DNA of 64,000 nucleotides from Rhodococcus sp. 06-462-5 (GTDB lineage: Bacteria; Actinomycetota; Actinomycetes; Mycobacteriales; Mycobacteriaceae). Shown here one piece after another: positions 25,325 through 41,049 of this stretch; within the stretch, counting starts at the first letter, position 1, and each line of letters opens with the position of its first letter. A program made the position numbers and the translations under genes. The notes below the pieces were generated by a model that saw only the letters and a list, made by a program, of their open reading frames with translations, was not told where the DNA came from and searched no databases. The DNA is taken from contig NZ_NOYD01000008.1 in the NCBI RefSeq assembly GCF_002258315.1, positions 62,001 through 126,000 of the forward strand. The letters are read 5' to 3'.

Positions 25325-25501
25325 ATGGCGATATTGGTGCGCAGTGGTCTGTTCACCGTTCTGATGTTCGCTTTGTTCGTCCTCTTCGACGACAGAGCGG
25401 TCTGGAAATCCCTGATAGGCGCGGTAGTTGCCGGAGCGGTGTTCACCCTCCTGTGGTGGTTCTACGAGCGCAGGGCTCCCGACGCCGCATCCACCGAATA
25501 G
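25325..25501 (+). CDS. Short two-helix membrane protein, function unknown
   Basis: A 58-residue ORF beginning MAILVRSGLF with AGGGGAG about 8 nt before the start. There are two hydrophobic segments: residues about 4-21 (through TVLMFALFVL) and about 30-47 (IGAVVAGAVFTLLWWF), separated by a charged DDRAVWK loop. The tail is short and charged. A strong hairpin terminator follows the stop within 16 nt. No family recognised; similar small membrane proteins are common near leuA in this group, but I cannot verify that here. Confidence 0.65.
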   Translation: MAILVRSGLFTVLMFALFVLFDDRAVWKSLIGAVVAGAVFTLLWWFYERRAPDAASTE

Positions 25502-25516
25502 TGCCCGACACAGGAA

Positions 25517-25547
25517 AAGCCGCCCATTCGCAAGGAATGGGCGGCTT
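25517..25547. terminator. Strong bidirectional terminator
   Basis: A perfect 13-bp stem, AAGCCGCCCATTC / GAATGGGCGGCTT with a 5-nt loop, sits between the convergent short membrane protein gene and leuA. On the leuA strand it is followed by a run of T residues, giving a classical intrinsic terminator. Confidence 0.85.
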
Positions 25548-25564
25548 CTCGTCGAGCAGAGGAT

Positions 25565-29204
<3,640 letters not shown>

Positions 29205-29311
29205 CCGACCATGTTAGGACAGGCGTATCCGCAGGCGAGCCGCCCTAAAGTCCCAGCTCGGAGCTACCCGGGCCACCGCTCGGGGTGCCGGATCGGTAGG
29301 GTTACCCCGGA

Positions 29312-29327
29312 ACAATCGCCCGATTGT
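29312..29327. promoter_or_regulatory. Inverted repeat upstream of aspartokinase
   Basis: ACAATCG and CGATTGT flank a 2-nt centre, 26 nt before the GTG of the aspartokinase gene and downstream of a TAGGGT -10-like element. It may be an operator or an mRNA hairpin. Confidence 0.35.
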
Positions 29328-29353
29328 CGGCTATCCAGCGGAGGTAAACACGC

Positions 29354-31645
<2,292 letters not shown>

Positions 31646-31648
31646 CTG

Positions 31649-31687
31649 GTGCGCGTTGTGCACCTCTTGGGGGTGCACAACGCGCAC
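31649..31687. terminator. Terminator hairpin between asd and the SugC-like gene
   Basis: A perfect 16-bp stem GTGCGCGTTGTGCACC (31649-31664) / GGTGCACAACGCGCAC (31672-31687) with a 7-nt loop begins 3 nt after the asd stop. It serves both convergent genes. Confidence 0.8.
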
Positions 31688-31696
31688 GAGCGGGCA

Positions 31697-32767
<1,071 letters not shown>

Positions 32768-32883
32768 GACAAATAGATCCCTCCACCGGCAGGAACGTGC
32801 CGGACGATCCGAGTGTGGGGTGACGGCGGGAGCCGACGGGCACATAGTATGGCCCCAATCACAACAAGGAGAGAGGTGGCCGG

Positions 32884-34692
32884 GTGAGCGGCTCTGTGTC
32901 CAGACGAACCGCCCTGCGTGGGCTCGCCGTCGCCGCCGTAGCCGCTGGTGCCGCAGCACTCCCGGTGGCGTCGACGACGCGCCGCGCGATGGCCGACGAC
33001 TTCCTCCGCGGCCAGAGCCCCCTGCTGTTCCATTCACCGCCGCTGACGCCGTTCCGGGACGAACTGCCGCGGTTGCCGTTGATCGGCGGCACGGAGATCT
33101 CGCTCGACGCGCACAGCTCCACCCACGTGTTCCACGCCGATCTACGCCCCGCGCCCACCTTCGGGTACGGCGAGTGCGACTACCTCGGACCCACCATCGA
33201 GTCGCAGACCGGCCAACCCTGGACGCTGAAGTACTCCAACACCACCGCCGGTAACCCGCTCGCCGCCGACATCGACACCTCGCTGCACGGGATGAGCGAG
33301 ATGGACCGCACGATGACGCCGACGTCGCTGCACCTGCACGGCAGCATCACCGAGCCGGCGAGCGACGGGCACTCCGAGATGCTGGTGCGCCCGGGCGAGT
33401 CGATGACGCACAACTTCCCGGGACTCAACGACGCTGCCGGACTCTGGTACCACGACCACGCCATGTCGATGACGCGCATCAACGTCTATGCAGGTCTGCT
33501 CGGCATGAACCTCGTCCGTGATCGGTGGGATACCGGCACTTCCGACAACACGCTGGGTCTGCCCTCGGGTGAGTTCGAGCTGCCGCTGGTGCTGCAGGAA
33601 AAGATCATGAACCCCGACGGCAGCATGAGTATCCGCTCCAACATCACTGTGCCGCAGGGTAAATGGGAGGGTGGCGGCACGGGAGACGTGGGCGTCGTCA
33701 ACGGCAAGATCTGGCCGACGATGGAAGTCGCCCGCGGCATGTACCGCCTGCGCGTGGTCAACGCCGGGTCGTACAGCGTGTGGAACCTGTTCTTCACCAA
33801 CCGCTTACGCTTCTGGGTCATCGGCAACGACGGCGGATTGCTCGACGCGCCGGTGGAAACCACCAGCATCCGACTCGCACCCGCCGAACGCGCCGACATC
33901 CTGGTCGACTTCGGGGCTGTCGAAGCAGGGGCTTTGGTCGAGTTGCTCAACGACGAGCCGCCGCCGGCGCAGGCCGCATCGCTCGGCGCAGTGCCGATGC
34001 CGATGTTCTGCCAGTTCCGCGTCGCGTCCGCAGCCGGATTCCGGGGAGGGATGCCGACACTGCTGCGCGGAGGAAAGGGGCAACCGGATCTGTTGCCCGC
34101 GTTGCCGACACCTACCTTCACCCGCACCGTCACCGTGAACCAGCCCTCCGGTGGGCTGAACCTCGATATGACGCTGATGAACCTGAACAACCTGCGGTAC
34201 TCGGACCCGGACATCGAGATGCCCAAGCAAGGCACCGTGGAGATGTGGAACATCGTCAACACGACGGTCGAGCCGCACCCGATTCACCTGCACCTGGCGC
34301 ACTTTCGGACACTGGGGCGGATCCCCATCGACCTCGCCGCGTACCAACGCGACTTCCCCAGGCCGGCATTCGGCACCAGATGGGCTCCGCCGGTGGAGAA
34401 GTTCCTCACCGGACCGTCCGTGCCGCCGGCCACATGGGAAGCCGGGTGGAAAGATACCGTCAACACGTACCCGGGCACCGTCACACAGATCCTCGTCCGA
34501 TTCCCGACGGCCGACGAACTCGGCTTCGACCCCGACGCCACCTTCGCGGGACCGGCCGCGCACCACGGCGGTGAGCACGCCGGGCACGACATGGGTGGGT
34601 CGAGTGAGTTGCAGGGTTACATGTGGCACTGCCACATGCTCGATCACGAGGACCACGAAATGATGCTGCGGTACCGCACCGTCGCTCCGTGA
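32884..34692 (+). CDS. Multicopper oxidase, Tat-exported
   Basis: A 602-residue multicopper oxidase. It has a Tat signal ([22 protein letters not shown]) with cleavage probably near residue 35-40. Copper motifs are in order: SLHLHG (about 140), WYHDHAMS (about 185), [10 protein letters not shown] (about 465) and the type 1 centre [13 protein letters not shown] (about 580). This is the CueO/bilirubin-oxidase-like three-domain layout. Likely roles are copper(I) or phenol oxidation outside the membrane. A Met/His-containing stretch before the last motif ([13 protein letters not shown]) may bind extra copper. GTG start after AAGGAGAGAGG; divergent from the SugC-like ATPase. Confidence 0.92.
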   Translation: MSGSVSRRTALRGLAVAAVAAGAAALPVASTTRRAMADDFLRGQSPLLFHSPPLTPFRDELPRLPLIGGTEISLDAHSSTHVFHADLRPAPTFGYGECDYLGPTIESQTGQPWTLKYSNTTAGNPLAADIDTSLHGMSEMDRTMTPTSLHLHGSITEPASDGHSEMLVRPGESMTHNFPGLNDAAGLWYHDHAMSMTRINVYAGLLGMNLVRDRWDTGTSDNTLGLPSGEFELPLVLQEKIMNPDGSMSIRSNITVPQGKWEGGGTGDVGVVNGKIWPTMEVARGMYRLRVVNAGSYSVWNLFFTNRLRFWVIGNDGGLLDAPVETTSIRLAPAERADILVDFGAVEAGALVELLNDEPPPAQAASLGAVPMPMFCQFRVASAAGFRGGMPTLLRGGKGQPDLLPALPTPTFTRTVTVNQPSGGLNLDMTLMNLNNLRYSDPDIEMPKQGTVEMWNIVNTTVEPHPIHLHLAHFRTLGRIPIDLAAYQRDFPRPAFGTRWAPPVEKFLTGPSVPPATWEAGWKDTVNTYPGTVTQILVRFPTADELGFDPDATFAGPAAHHGGEHAGHDMGGSSELQGYMWHCHMLDHEDHEMMLRYRTVAP

Positions 34693-34705
34693 TCCGAACC
34701 TGTCG

Positions 34706-36601
34706 GTGGGTGGGTATAGCTTTCGTGGGGTGAAGACATGGGGGGATGTGTTCGGGCTCGGGGACCAGGAATTGGTGTCCGCGCTCGCTGAGGTGTCCTC
34801 CCACGAAAGTGCCGTCGCTGCAGCCAGATACGCGATGCTGGCGGAGGTCGAGCGGCGTGGTCTGGCGATGAAGCTCGGGCATTCGACGGTCACCCGCTGG
34901 TATGCGAGGTCGGTGCGCATCACCGACGGATCCGCTGCCCGTCAGGTGGAACTCGGGCAATGGCTCACCCAGTGGCCGATCGTGCTCGACGCCCTCGCCG
35001 GTGGTGAGATCCATGCCGCGCACGCGTCGGCGATCGCCGACGGCTACGCCACCGTGGTGGTCGCCGACCCCACCCTCGACGAGCAGCGCCGCGACGCTGT
35101 CGTCGCGGAACTGCTCGAGCACGCGATTCGCGGCACCGCCGGGCAGGTCAGCTCCCGTGCCCAGGCACTCGCGCATTCTGCGGCAGAGGACGCCAGATCG
35201 CGGCACGAGCAGGCCGAGAAGAAACGCCGGGAGCAGGAACGAGAGCGCGAGCAAGAGCAGGCGGGCCGAGCCGATGCCGGTGGTTCCGGTGGCTCCGGTG
35301 ATGCCGGTGGCTCCGGTGATGCCGGTGGTTCGGGTGGGCCCGAACCTGCTGGGCCCGAGCCTGTTCCGTCGGGTCCGCCGCCGGTACCGGTGTCGGAGAA
35401 CCCGGGCCTGAACCGGTTCGATGTTCACCGGCTGGCCAGTGGCCGCTTCCAGATCGGTGGCGACGTCGACCGGCTCCTCGCCGAGAAGCTGCTCACCGTG
35501 TTGTCGACTTTGACCGCACCGCACCCGGGCCCGGGTGGGGAACGTGACCCGCGGAGTCCGTCGAAACGCCGGGCCGATGCACTCGATCGGATTCTCGACC
35601 GGCACCTGCGCGGTGGCAGCCGCGGTGCGGCGGGCGGGTCGCGGGCGTCGGTGCACCTGATCGTTCCGCTGCGAGACCTGCTCACTGACCGCGGAAACAA
35701 GCAAACCACCAGCGCACCAACGGCTTCGACAACACACCGCGCCGGTGCTGGCGGCGGTCACCGCGCCGGTGAGAGTTTTGGTGCCCACGGCAACTCACGA
35801 AACAGCGCTGCCGACGCCGGTCCCGGTGGTGGTGCTGACAGCGGTCACCGAGTCAACAAGAGTGCTGCCGGCGACAGTTCAGGAACCAGTGCTACTGACG
35901 CCGGTCCTGATCGTGGTGTTGACCGCGGCCACCGCGCCGGCGGGAGCAGTGCTGATGCCGACGGCAACTCACGAGAGGGTGATACCGACGCCGGTCTCGA
36001 TCGGGCCACCGGCTGCGGTCAACGCGCCGGCGGGAGTTCTGGTGCCGGCGACACTTCACGAACCGGTGACTCTCACGACGATCCTGTCGGTGGTCGCAGC
36101 ACTGACGGTAGTGATGCTGCCGGTCGTGTCGATGCCGGAGGGAAGTCCGTTCCCGAGCCGGGCGATGCCGAGTGGCCGTTCCACTTCGACTGGACAGGGC
36201 CGATGAGCCGCTCCCTCGCCGAACTTCTCACCTGCGACGCCGACCTCACCCCGGTCATCGTCGACCACCACGGCGTTCCGCTCGCGCTCGGCCGCACCAC
36301 CCGACTCGCCACCGACGACCAACGCATCGCCCTGACCATCCGCGACCGATGCTGCGTGATGTGCGGCCGACCCGCACAGTGGTGCCAAGCCCACCACGTG
36401 AAGTTCTGGGAGCACGGCGGCCCCACCGACCTGAACAACCTCGCCCTGGTCTGCGGAGAATGCCACCGCCTCGTCCACCACGGCGAGTGGCAACTGTTCA
36501 TGGGCGACGACGGACACCCCTACGCCATCCCACCCGAATCCATCGACCCCACACGACAACCCATCCCCAGCTACCACCGACGAAAACAGCGAGCAGCCTG
36601 A
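34706..36601 (+). CDS. DUF222/HNH endonuclease-domain (13E12-type) protein with repeat insert
   Basis: A 631-residue member of the DUF222 plus HNH family that is multicopy in Rhodococcus and mycobacteria (13E12 repeat proteins). DUF222 occupies about 20-320. The HNH zinc motif near 550-590 reads CCVMCGRPAQWCQAHHVKFW...CGECHRLVHH. Between them lies a low-complexity region: a GSGDAG tract at about 187-235, and at about 350-470 four degenerate 28-30-residue units starting GHRAG or similar and rich in Gly, Asp, Ser. The insert makes the protein unusually long. Start could also be GTG at 34730. Biological role of this family is unclear. Confidence 0.82.
   Translation: MGGYSFRGVKTWGDVFGLGDQELVSALAEVSSHESAVAAARYAMLAEVERRGLAMKLGHSTVTRWYARSVRITDGSAARQVELGQWLTQWPIVLDALAGGEIHAAHASAIADGYATVVVADPTLDEQRRDAVVAELLEHAIRGTAGQVSSRAQALAHSAAEDARSRHEQAEKKRREQEREREQEQAGRADAGGSGGSGDAGGSGDAGGSGGPEPAGPEPVPSGPPPVPVSENPGLNRFDVHRLASGRFQIGGDVDRLLAEKLLTVLSTLTAPHPGPGGERDPRSPSKRRADALDRILDRHLRGGSRGAAGGSRASVHLIVPLRDLLTDRGNKQTTSAPTASTTHRAGAGGGHRAGESFGAHGNSRNSAADAGPGGGADSGHRVNKSAAGDSSGTSATDAGPDRGVDRGHRAGGSSADADGNSREGDTDAGLDRATGCGQRAGGSSGAGDTSRTGDSHDDPVGGRSTDGSDAAGRVDAGGKSVPEPGDAEWPFHFDWTGPMSRSLAELLTCDADLTPVIVDHHGVPLALGRTTRLATDDQRIALTIRDRCCVMCGRPAQWCQAHHVKFWEHGGPTDLNNLALVCGECHRLVHHGEWQLFMGDDGHPYAIPPESIDPTRQPIPSYHRRKQRAA
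35756..36093 (+). repeat. Four degenerate ~87-bp in-gene repeats
   Basis: Within the DUF222/HNH gene the translation shows four successive units with the pattern GHRAGxSxxAxGNSRxxDxDAGxDRGxD (the last is GQRAGGSSGAGDTSR...). They appear to be tandem expansion of a disordered linker. Confidence 0.65.
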
Positions 36602-36821
36602 CCGGCGGTCAGCTGTGGATTCGTCGACGAATTTCGGGCCGCCGGGGCATCGCTTCTACTCGACACGCGACCTAATGTCAGGGTCGCTCTGCGTTCGACC
36701 GCCCAGCCCGCTGCAAGCTGCCCGCTGACCGGGCAACGTCGTGACTCTGTCGGCGTTGTGGCGGTGCGCGGCCCCGGCCCCTGCGGCTGGAGCAGTCGAC
36801 TACGGAGGCGTCGGTCGTCGG

Positions 36822-37724
36822 TCACCGGTCGTCACGAGCGGGGGCCGGGGGCACCTGTTCTCGGTAGTGCGACGCAATCTCGCCCGGAGTGGTGAACCAG
36901 ACGCCGTCGCTGTTGTCGGTCATGTGTTTCAGCGCCGCGCGGAACCGTCGAAGTCGGTAGGGCTGTCCGGTGAGGAAGGTGTGCAGTGAGATCGCGAGCA
37001 CCACAGGTTGGTGCGTCGAGTTCTCCTTCAGCTCGTCGAAACTGTCGATTATGTTGCGCTCGAACGTCGCTGCGGTCTGGTGATGGTGAACGAACACCGG
37101 CAGATCGTTGATCTCATGGGGATACGGAACGCTGAGTAGTGGGCCGCTCCGGGTGTCGAGCCACACCGGCTGATCGTCGATGGGCCAATCCAACGTGTAC
37201 TCGTAGCCGCGTTCGGCGAGAAGGTCTTCGGTCACTCGGCTGGGGTTGGCACCGGGGCTCATCCAACCCCGAGGCGGGGAGCCTTCGTGGCGCTCGATGG
37301 CGGAGGTGACCTCGTCTATCGAGCGTCGTTCGTCGTCTTCGTCCTGATCGTTCGGTTGCACGGCGTTCGTTCGGCCGTGCGCGACGACCTCGGCGTCGAG
37401 GGCACGGAAGGCGTCGATCAGCTGCGGGGCATGCTCGTACACTTCGGTGTTGACGAGCAGTGTCGGTCGAATCCCGATCTGCTGCATCGCTTCTGCGATC
37501 CGGAAGCCGCCGACGCGGTTGCCGTACTCACGCCAGCCCCAGTTGTAGGTATTCGGCTGATCCATCGCGGGCGTGTATCCGAGGCCGGGTTCGCCGTCGT
37601 CGTACGGAAAATGCTCGCAGTTGACGGCCACGTACACCGCGAGGCGCGCACCGCGCGGCCAGTCGAACTTTGGACGATCGCCGATGGGGGAGTAGTCGAA
37701 GCGACCATGAGAGGCGAGGGGCAT
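36822..37724 (-). CDS. Polysaccharide deacetylase family (PuuE/allantoinase-like)
   Basis: A 300-residue NodB-fold protein. The N-terminal AVYVAVNCEHFPYDDGEPG, the DQPNTYNWGWREYGNRVGGFRI block and PTLLVNTEVYEHAPQLIDAF match the PuuE-like (non-classical) subgroup, which acts on amides such as allantoin rather than on peptidoglycan. The HGRTNA segment and the late ISLHTFLTGQPYRLRRF provide metal/active-site His positions. The ATG at 37724 is chosen because the long upstream frame is not conserved-looking. The 220-nt gap downstream, to the HNH gene, holds nothing I recognise. Confidence 0.75.
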   Translation of the reverse strand: MPLASHGRFDYSPIGDRPKFDWPRGARLAVYVAVNCEHFPYDDGEPGLGYTPAMDQPNTYNWGWREYGNRVGGFRIAEAMQQIGIRPTLLVNTEVYEHAPQLIDAFRALDAEVVAHGRTNAVQPNDQDEDDERRSIDEVTSAIERHEGSPPRGWMSPGANPSRVTEDLLAERGYEYTLDWPIDDQPVWLDTRSGPLLSVPYPHEINDLPVFVHHHQTAATFERNIIDSFDELKENSTHQPVVLAISLHTFLTGQPYRLRRFRAALKHMTDNSDGVWFTTPGEIASHYREQVPPAPARDDR

Positions 37725-37771
37725 GGCAGCAGAATTGCCCACGGCACGTCGGCGCAAACCGCGGATCGGCG

Positions 37772-38083
37772 TCAGGGAAGCCGCCGTGCTTGCGCTCGGG
37801 CGAAGTCCACGGGGTGGGTTTTCTTCTGATGCGAGCGGACGGGGGAGAGCAGCAGCCAGAAAGCGAAGAAGCACACCGCACGGATCAGCACCCACACGAA
37901 CCAGACGGGCCATACGATCAGTAGTCCGAGCTGCGCCAGGTTCTTCAGCCCCACCGGGATGCCGTCGGCGAGCGCGAGCCACCGCAGCGGATTCAGTTTG
38001 CGGAGAAAGCGCTTCGGCTCCGAGTACGGCTCGTCGGGTCCGATGCTCAGTGGGGAGACAGTACTCGGCGGTGATATCGACAT
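37772..38083 (-). CDS. Small membrane-associated protein of unknown function
   Basis: A 103-residue protein with a basic stretch (EPKRFLRKLNPLRW), then one long or two short hydrophobic segments (NLAQLGLLIVWPVWFVWVLIRAVCFFAFWLLL, about 47-78) and a basic C-terminal tail. I recognise no family. It lies 47 nt upstream of the deacetylase on the same strand, so the two are probably co-transcribed. Confidence 0.6.
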   Translation of the reverse strand: MSISPPSTVSPLSIGPDEPYSEPKRFLRKLNPLRWLALADGIPVGLKNLAQLGLLIVWPVWFVWVLIRAVCFFAFWLLLSPVRSHQKKTHPVDFARAQARRLP

Positions 38084-38097
38084 GGGCAGACCTGTCT

Positions 38098-38133
38098 CAC
38101 GGTGATCGGAGGGTCGGCCCCCCGATCACCGTG
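38098..38133 (-). terminator. Terminator of the LpqN-like gene
   Basis: A perfect 12-bp stem CACGGTGATCGG (38098-38109) / CCGATCACCGTG (38122-38133) lies 12 nt downstream of the lipoprotein stop codon. Confidence 0.65.
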
Positions 38134-38145
38134 CTCGGCGACGGA

Positions 38146-38877
38146 CTACGGCGTGATGACGGTCTGCTCGTCCACCTGAGTGGTGGCGTCGACCAGCAAG
38201 TCGAATTGGTCGATGCTGCCGTCGACATTGATCTGCAGGATGTAGTAGCCGTCCTGCCCGGTGATGATCGTCGTCTTCTGCGCCGATACCAGTTCCTCTC
38301 CCGTCTCCTCGTCCGTGTAGGTGCCGGCTATCTGGTACGCCGGGAAGCCCGACAGCGTCGACACGGCACCCTCACCGGACGGGGTGAAATCGGGCAGGTT
38401 CATCAATTCGCCTGGGGCGTAGTCGATGATGGCCTGCGGATCGACGTCGCCTTCGAGTTTGGAGACGATGGCGATCATGCTCGGCGTGCGCTCGTCGGCG
38501 GCGACCTCGGGGTAGATGATTGCGCCGTAGGCCCAGTCGGGGGTCTGCTCGGCCGCGTCCACCCAGCCGTCCGGGATGGCCAGGTCGATGGTGGGCGCGG
38601 TGGGATCGTCACGGGTGACGGGGATTTCGGTCAGGCCCGCGTCGACGATGTAGTCGGCGATGGTGGGGTTGGGCCCGGTGGGTGCCTCGGTGGTGGTGGC
38701 CGGTGCCAGCTTCTTGACCGTCGTGGTCGCGGCGGCCTCGGTCGTCGTCGTTGCGGCCGCCGCCGGGGTGGTGGCCGTCGCTGTGTCGGAGTCACCGCTG
38801 CATCCGGCGGCGGTGAACGCGAGAATCACCACGGCTGCGCATGCGGCCCCACGAACACCAATAGTAGAGAGTGTCAT
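38146..38877 (-). CDS. LpqN-like lipoprotein
   Basis: A 243-residue exported lipoprotein. Signal peptide with lipobox FTAAGCSG (Cys near 26), then an Ala/Thr-rich linker of about 40 residues (TTTTEAAATTTVKKLAPATTT) and an LpqN/LpqT domain from about 70 (PTIDLAIPDGWVDA...AYGAIIYPEVAADERTPSMIAIVSKLEGDVDP). Mycobacterial LpqN-family lipoproteins associate with cell-wall lipid transport, but function is not settled. ATG at 38877 after AGAGGA. Divergent from a zinc metallopeptidase across an extended palindrome (38955-39004). Confidence 0.85.
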   Translation of the reverse strand: MTLSTIGVRGAACAAVVILAFTAAGCSGDSDTATATTPAAAATTTTEAAATTTVKKLAPATTTEAPTGPNPTIADYIVDAGLTEIPVTRDDPTAPTIDLAIPDGWVDAAEQTPDWAYGAIIYPEVAADERTPSMIAIVSKLEGDVDPQAIIDYAPGELMNLPDFTPSGEGAVSTLSGFPAYQIAGTYTDEETGEELVSAQKTTIITGQDGYYILQINVDGSIDQFDLLVDATTQVDEQTVITP

Positions 38878-38954
38878 CGGTCCTCTTTCGTTCGTTCGGA
38901 TACAGAATTCAGGCCACAGCAGGGGTTGAACCGACCGGATCGTAGAACCGCGAC

Positions 38955-39004
38955 ATTGGAAATGGATTGGAAGATGGCGCACCACCTTCCAATCGATTTC
39001 CAAT
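38955..39004. promoter_or_regulatory. Long imperfect palindrome with four ATTGGAA-type half sites
   Basis: Two 23-bp arms (38955-38977 and 38982-39004), matching at 21 positions, enclose a 4-nt centre. Each arm carries two TTGGAA motifs 11 bp apart, so four half-sites are arrayed on both strands. It ends 24 nt before the metallopeptidase ATG and 77 nt from the lipoprotein ATG. Its length suits binding of two regulator dimers or a stable mRNA hairpin. Confidence 0.55.
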
Positions 39005-39028
39005 CCTCGCTGGTTAGCGTCTGCAGTC

Positions 39029-40390
39029 ATGAGGTCAGCAGTGAAGACGTTCGCGGTGGTCGGGACAGTCGCGTTGGCATTGTCCGCATGCGGCACTCCA
39101 GCGCAATCCGATGGCAGCACAACGGAATCGACACTGCAGGCGGTCGCCGCCGACGCGCCCGCAACGGACGGGATCGTGGGAGATGCGTCCGATCCGGTGA
39201 ACGAGATCGCCGCCGCGGCGATCGAGGATCTGCAGTCGTATTGGACCGAGCAATTTCCCGCTGTCTACGGCACCGACTACTCGCCCGTCAGCGGTGGCTT
39301 CTACGCGGTGGTGCCGTCGTCGGGAGAATTGCCGCCGTGCGCGTCGTCACCCGGAGATATCGCGGGCAACGCCTTCTACTGCCCCGGTGCCGATGTAGTG
39401 GCCTGGGACAGTGAGGGTTTGCTCCCCGATCTTCGGGATCGGTTCGGCGACTTCGTGATTCCTGTCGTGATGGCGCACGAATGGGGGCACGCGATCCAGG
39501 CGCGCGTGAACTTCGACGGCATGACCGTGACCTCCGAGATTCAGGCGGACTGCTTCGCTGGCGCGTGGGCAGCTCATGCAGTGTCCGACGGCACCGTGTT
39601 CGATCCGTCCCAGGCCGAACTCGACAGTGCCCTGGCCGGTTTCCTGTATCTACGTGATGAGCCGGGCAGTTCGGCCGAGAGCGACTCCGCGCACGGCAGT
39701 GGCTTCGACCGCGTGAGTTCCTTTCAGACCGGGTTCGACGGTGGGCCGATGGAGTGCAAGCCCTACGTCGACGGTTCGCCTGCCGTCCTGCAGTTGCCGT
39801 TCACCAGCCAATCCGACGCCGACCGCGGGGGTGACGCGCCGTTTGCGCAGATCATCGACGGCGTTCCGAAGGATCTCGAGAACTATTGGAGTCTGCTCTT
39901 TCCCGAATTGACGGGCCGGCCGTGGGAGCCACTGAAGCCCGTCGTCGCGTTCGATCCCTCCGATGCGCCGGATTGCGGCGGGCAGTCGGCGACCGGTTAC
40001 GTGCTGTTCTACTGCGTGCCCGACGACTACGTGGGATTCGATGCGGTCGACGCGATGCCGCGGTTCTACGAGCAAGGTGGGGATTTCGCCGTCGCGGCGC
40101 TGATCGCGACGCAGTACGGGCTGGCGGGGATGGCACATGCCGGGATCGACGCCGACAACCAGGACACCTCGTTGCAGGGCGACTGCCTCGCCGGGAGTTG
40201 GGCGGCCAGCGTCCTCCTGCAGAACCGCCCTACCAGCGGATACACGCTGTCTCCGGGCGACCTGGACGAGGCCATCGCGGCGTTGCTGCTCTTCCGTGGC
40301 GAGGGTGACGAGTCGCGTCAGGGGAGTGGCTTCCTGCGGGTCGAGGCGTTTCGGCACGGGGTGATGGACGGCGCTCAGGCATGCATCTGA
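39029..40390 (+). CDS. Duplicated neutral zinc metallopeptidase, lipoprotein
   Basis: A 453-residue predicted lipoprotein (lipobox LSAC, Cys21) containing two homologous peptidase-like halves. The first half (about 55-240) has an intact HEWGH zinc motif (His150, Glu151, His154) followed by SEIQADCFAGAWAAH. The second half (about 265-450) aligns clearly (IDGVPKDLENYW..., QGDCLAGSWAA) but the HEWGH position reads TQYGL, losing both His and Glu. So one half is catalytic in principle and the other is a pseudo-enzyme, perhaps regulatory or substrate-binding. Surface location is inferred from the lipobox. Confidence 0.85.
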   Translation: MRSAVKTFAVVGTVALALSACGTPAQSDGSTTESTLQAVAADAPATDGIVGDASDPVNEIAAAAIEDLQSYWTEQFPAVYGTDYSPVSGGFYAVVPSSGELPPCASSPGDIAGNAFYCPGADVVAWDSEGLLPDLRDRFGDFVIPVVMAHEWGHAIQARVNFDGMTVTSEIQADCFAGAWAAHAVSDGTVFDPSQAELDSALAGFLYLRDEPGSSAESDSAHGSGFDRVSSFQTGFDGGPMECKPYVDGSPAVLQLPFTSQSDADRGGDAPFAQIIDGVPKDLENYWSLLFPELTGRPWEPLKPVVAFDPSDAPDCGGQSATGYVLFYCVPDDYVGFDAVDAMPRFYEQGGDFAVAALIATQYGLAGMAHAGIDADNQDTSLQGDCLAGSWAASVLLQNRPTSGYTLSPGDLDEAIAALLLFRGEGDESRQGSGFLRVEAFRHGVMDGAQACI

Positions 40391-40443
40391 GGCCTCGGCC
40401 CAACTTAAAGTCAGGCTGGACTGTTTGTTGATTTAGCGCTACT

Positions 40444-41049
40444 GTGCGAAGTGTGACTACCGACACAGGGCTCGACGACACGGCACCCACCGAGCGCCGA
40501 ACGCAGGCCGAACGCACCGCGGGCACTCGGGCGAAGCTGCTCGACGCCGCAATCGACTGCCTGGTCGAGTTGGGTTTCGCCAAGACCAGCACCCAGGAGA
40601 TCGCCCGGCGTGCAGGCGTCTCGCGCGGTGCGCAGCTGCACCACTTCCCGACCAAGGAATCCTTGCTGATCGCGGCCGTCGAGCACCTCGTCGACCGTCG
40701 TCTCTCGGAGATCCTCGAAGCCGAACCGGACCCCGAGCGAGGACCCGAGATCCTGGCCGACGCGTTCTCCGGTCCCCTCTTCCACGCCGCGCTCGAGCTC
40801 TGGGTGGCTGCCCGTACCGACCCGGCGCTGCACGAGGCGATGATCCCACTGGAGCGGCGCGTCGCCGAGGCCATTCAGGGCGGTGCCCAGATCGTCATGG
40901 GTAGCCGGATGTCCCCCGAATCCATCGAGCTCAGTGTCGAACTCGCCCGCGGACTGGCCGTCTCGGCGCTGTTCCGTACTCCCGAAGCCGACGCGCAGCT
41001 GCGCGGGCGGCTCCTTCCGATCTGGTCCGAAAAGGTGATGGATTCGTGA
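40444..41049 (+). CDS. TetR-family regulator of the BVMO-ChoD operon
   Basis: A 201-residue TetR protein. HTH region TSTQEIARRAGVSRGAQLHHFPTKESLLIAAVEHL at about 50-85; a C-terminal TetR_C domain with EAMIPLERRVAEAIQGG. GTG start at 40444, with a second GTG three codons later as the alternative. The stop overlaps the GTG start of the monooxygenase gene (GTGA), so it is the first gene of a four-gene coupled operon that it probably autoregulates. Confidence 0.86.
   Translation: MRSVTTDTGLDDTAPTERRTQAERTAGTRAKLLDAAIDCLVELGFAKTSTQEIARRAGVSRGAQLHHFPTKESLLIAAVEHLVDRRLSEILEAEPDPERGPEILADAFSGPLFHAALELWVAARTDPALHEAMIPLERRVAEAIQGGAQIVMGSRMSPESIELSVELARGLAVSALFRTPEADAQLRGRLLPIWSEKVMDS

Noticed and set aside
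34706..36601. Homing endonuclease or mobile element because of the HNH motif
   Set aside because: DUF222 plus HNH is the common 13E12-type family of this group; no intein, intron or terminal repeats are seen.
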